DNA of 64,000 nt, taken from Halorubrum amylolyticum. GTDB taxonomy: Archaea; Halobacteriota; Halobacteria; Halobacteriales; Haloferacaceae. Numbering within the stretch: position 1 is the stretch's first letter; every line of letters begins with the position of its first letter. The notes under the pieces are model-generated. The model ran no database searches, was not told where the DNA came from, and worked only from the letters and a program-made list of their open reading frames with translations. Where the stretch lies: assembly GCF_004114995.1 (NCBI RefSeq), contig NZ_SDJP01000009.1, positions 28,180 through 92,179 on the forward strand. Reading direction: 5' to 3'. The position numbers and the translations under genes were made by a program. This document shows positions 62,763-64,000 of this stretch, one piece after another.

Positions 62763-63083
62763 GTGTCAGCAGTAATTCGGCTCTCGTAGATAAAATTTGT
62801 TCTACAGGGGGCTTTTCGGCCCGAACGGGTCGATCGATGACCGAGCCTCGTCGCCGACGTGCGTCGGATGGTGTCCACCAATATTGGACATCTTGTATCT
62901 CGATATCACCACCTGATCCCGATGTGACGGCCATTTTAGCCGTTTCTTTTTCTTCTACCGGCGTCCACCTACATTGAACGATATCGGTTTCAGCTGAGCA
63001 AATAAATTACACAAATACGATTGTAATGGGGTGCCGGAGTGACGATGGGATCGGATCGGGAGGCCCTCTCCGAGTGGCGCCGA
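62763..63083. promoter_or_regulatory. uxuA control region with palindromic operator candidate
   Basis: The uxuA TATA (tttta on the minus strand, 62789-62795) lies about 30 bp before the ATG. Further upstream TGTCCA (62872-62877) and TGGACA (62885-62890) form an inverted repeat around a perfect palindrome ccaatattgg (62878-62887). The IclR regulator gene ends at 63084, so it reads toward this region. Binding of that regulator is inferred. Otherwise no gene is seen. Confidence 0.5.
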
Positions 63084-63863
63084 TCAGTAGTGTTTGTACT
63101 GGAGTTCGATCACGTTCGCCGCATTGTGGAGGTCCGGGAGGAGTTCCGACTGGACGCGCTCCTCGTCGAACCGGTGTTTCGGGCCGGTGATCGAGATGGC
63201 GGAGTTGCCGGCGCGGTTTGCTTCGTCGCGTATCGGGACCGCGATCGATTTGACACCCTTGACACGCTCTTCGTCTTCGACGGAGTACCCTTGTGCGCGG
63301 ATCTCGTCGAGTTCATCGAGCAACTCGTCGAGGTCTGTAATGGTGTTTTCCGTCGCGCGAGGGAGCCCGTACCGATCGACGATACTTTTCACCTCTTCGT
63401 CGGTTCGCTGCGAGAGAAGCGCCTTCCCGAGGGCAGTCCAGTGCATCTCCGTGAACTCGCCCGTCGGTGCGTTGTCCGAAACCCCCTCGAACGGCTCGGT
63501 TCGGTAGACGAGCACCCGCTGTCCGTTCTCCTCGTAACCGATCGTCCCGACTTCGCCGGTGGAACGGGACAGGTCGTCAACCTCCGACCGCGCCACTTGG
63601 AAGATGCTTCGGTTGTGGCGGACCCGCCCGCCGAGCTTCAGGAACCGAAGTCCGAGCTGGTACTTCCCGTCCTCCTTAACGACGTATCCGAGATTTTGGA
63701 GGGTCTGGAGGTGGATGTGCACCGTGCTCTTCGGGATGTCGAGGCGGTCCGCGAGCTCGGTGACGCCACAGCGTTCGAGCTCTTGGATCGTTTCAATGAT
63801 GTTGAACGCACTCACCACGGCGTCGATCTGTCGCCCGGGCGGAGCCGTATCGTCGTCGATCAT
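63084..63863 (-). CDS. IclR-family transcription regulator
   Basis: This 259-residue regulator has a winged HTH (GVTELADRLDIPKSTVHIHL, about 34-53) and an IclR effector domain (GEVGTIGYEENGQRVLVYR, TEMHWTALGKALLSQR, and GVKSIAVPIRDEANRAGNSA). The last motif normally forms the ligand pocket. It is the probable local controller of uronate and GH3 genes, with a sugar acid or KDG as likely ligand (inference). ATG 63861-63863. Confidence 0.92.
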   Translation of the reverse strand: MIDDDTAPPGRQIDAVVSAFNIIETIQELERCGVTELADRLDIPKSTVHIHLQTLQNLGYVVKEDGKYQLGLRFLKLGGRVRHNRSIFQVARSEVDDLSRSTGEVGTIGYEENGQRVLVYRTEPFEGVSDNAPTGEFTEMHWTALGKALLSQRTDEEVKSIVDRYGLPRATENTITDLDELLDELDEIRAQGYSVEDEERVKGVKSIAVPIRDEANRAGNSAISITGPKHRFDEERVQSELLPDLHNAANVIELQYKHY

Positions 63864-64000
63864 ACGCGTCTGTTCGGCCGACGGGACCTTAGCGTTGTTT
63901 CATTGTACGTGTTTACCCCGGAGTCTCGACAGCCGGCACAGCGTGAGCCCGTGAGATCAGTTCATTGTTACTGACGGCTCGACGAAGCTCTTCGTATGGA
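63864..64000. other. Right edge, incomplete intergenic region
   Basis: It contains the IclR promoter side and the beginning of an unidentified region. An ATG at 63996 is too close to the edge to interpret. Confidence 0.4.

Noticed and set aside
1..64000. rRNA, tRNA, replication origin or CRISPR array anywhere in the window
   Set aside because: Scanning by eye for T-loop motifs, origin repeats next to orc1/cdc6, or regularly spaced repeats found none; a covariance-model scan would be needed to be certain.

Overview
The window is chromosomal DNA of a halophilic archaeon, most likely Halorubrum or a close relative. The evidence is high GC, very acidic proteins, leaderless genes with TATA boxes about 27 nt before the start codon, Tat-type lipoproteins, and archaeal markers: DacZ diadenylate cyclase, TFS, FttA/aCPSF1, halobacterial phosphomevalonate decarboxylase, the alternative early shikimate enzymes, an HVO_0758-type zinc finger and haloarchaeal type IV pilus proteins. 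The genus is inferred from general resemblance, not from a search.

Positions 1-49663 look like core genome. They hold a truncated 2-oxoacid dehydrogenase E2; a three-gene ABC exporter whose middle subunit is fused to a PrsW-like intramembrane protease (1163-5182); ferredoxin, a glucosyl-phosphoglycerate-type glycosyltransferase and an MFS transporter; the zinc-finger mini-protein; a lipoprotein and an aldo/keto reductase; dacZ with an MscS channel; an MrfA-like helicase followed by photolyase; mvaD, cysK and a threonine-aldolase-like enzyme; an M32 carboxypeptidase; an aromatic amino acid block (dehydroquinate synthase II, ADH synthase, trpA, trpB, trpC); JAMM, FttA, mgsA, TFS and AlaX; and a seven-gene type IV pilus operon (49663 down to 40871) with a pilin-like gene (39009-40790) transcribed toward its end.

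Positions 49664-63863 look like an acquired catabolic island. It opens with an AT-rich tract, a truncated zinc-ribbon transposase and a decayed IS5-type element. These are followed by a sugar ABC importer operon, a secreted GH3 glycosidase with a PA14 insert, glucuronate isomerase, an SDR, mannonate dehydratase and an IclR regulator. Together these would release and import sugars or oligosaccharides and turn hexuronates into 2-keto-3-deoxygluconate. The importer and GH3 genes are visibly less GC-rich than the uronate genes, which suggests a composite origin.

The most unusual structure is a dispersed element of about 360 bp present twice (5183-5560 and 18581-18943). Each copy sits against the 3' end of a convergent gene. 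Each has its own TATA box exactly 27 nt before a GTG that opens a reading frame beginning M-x-T-x-K-A-P-A-A. One copy carries a 27-bp inverted repeat. Short tandem duplications, many in frame, are also strikingly frequent across the window.
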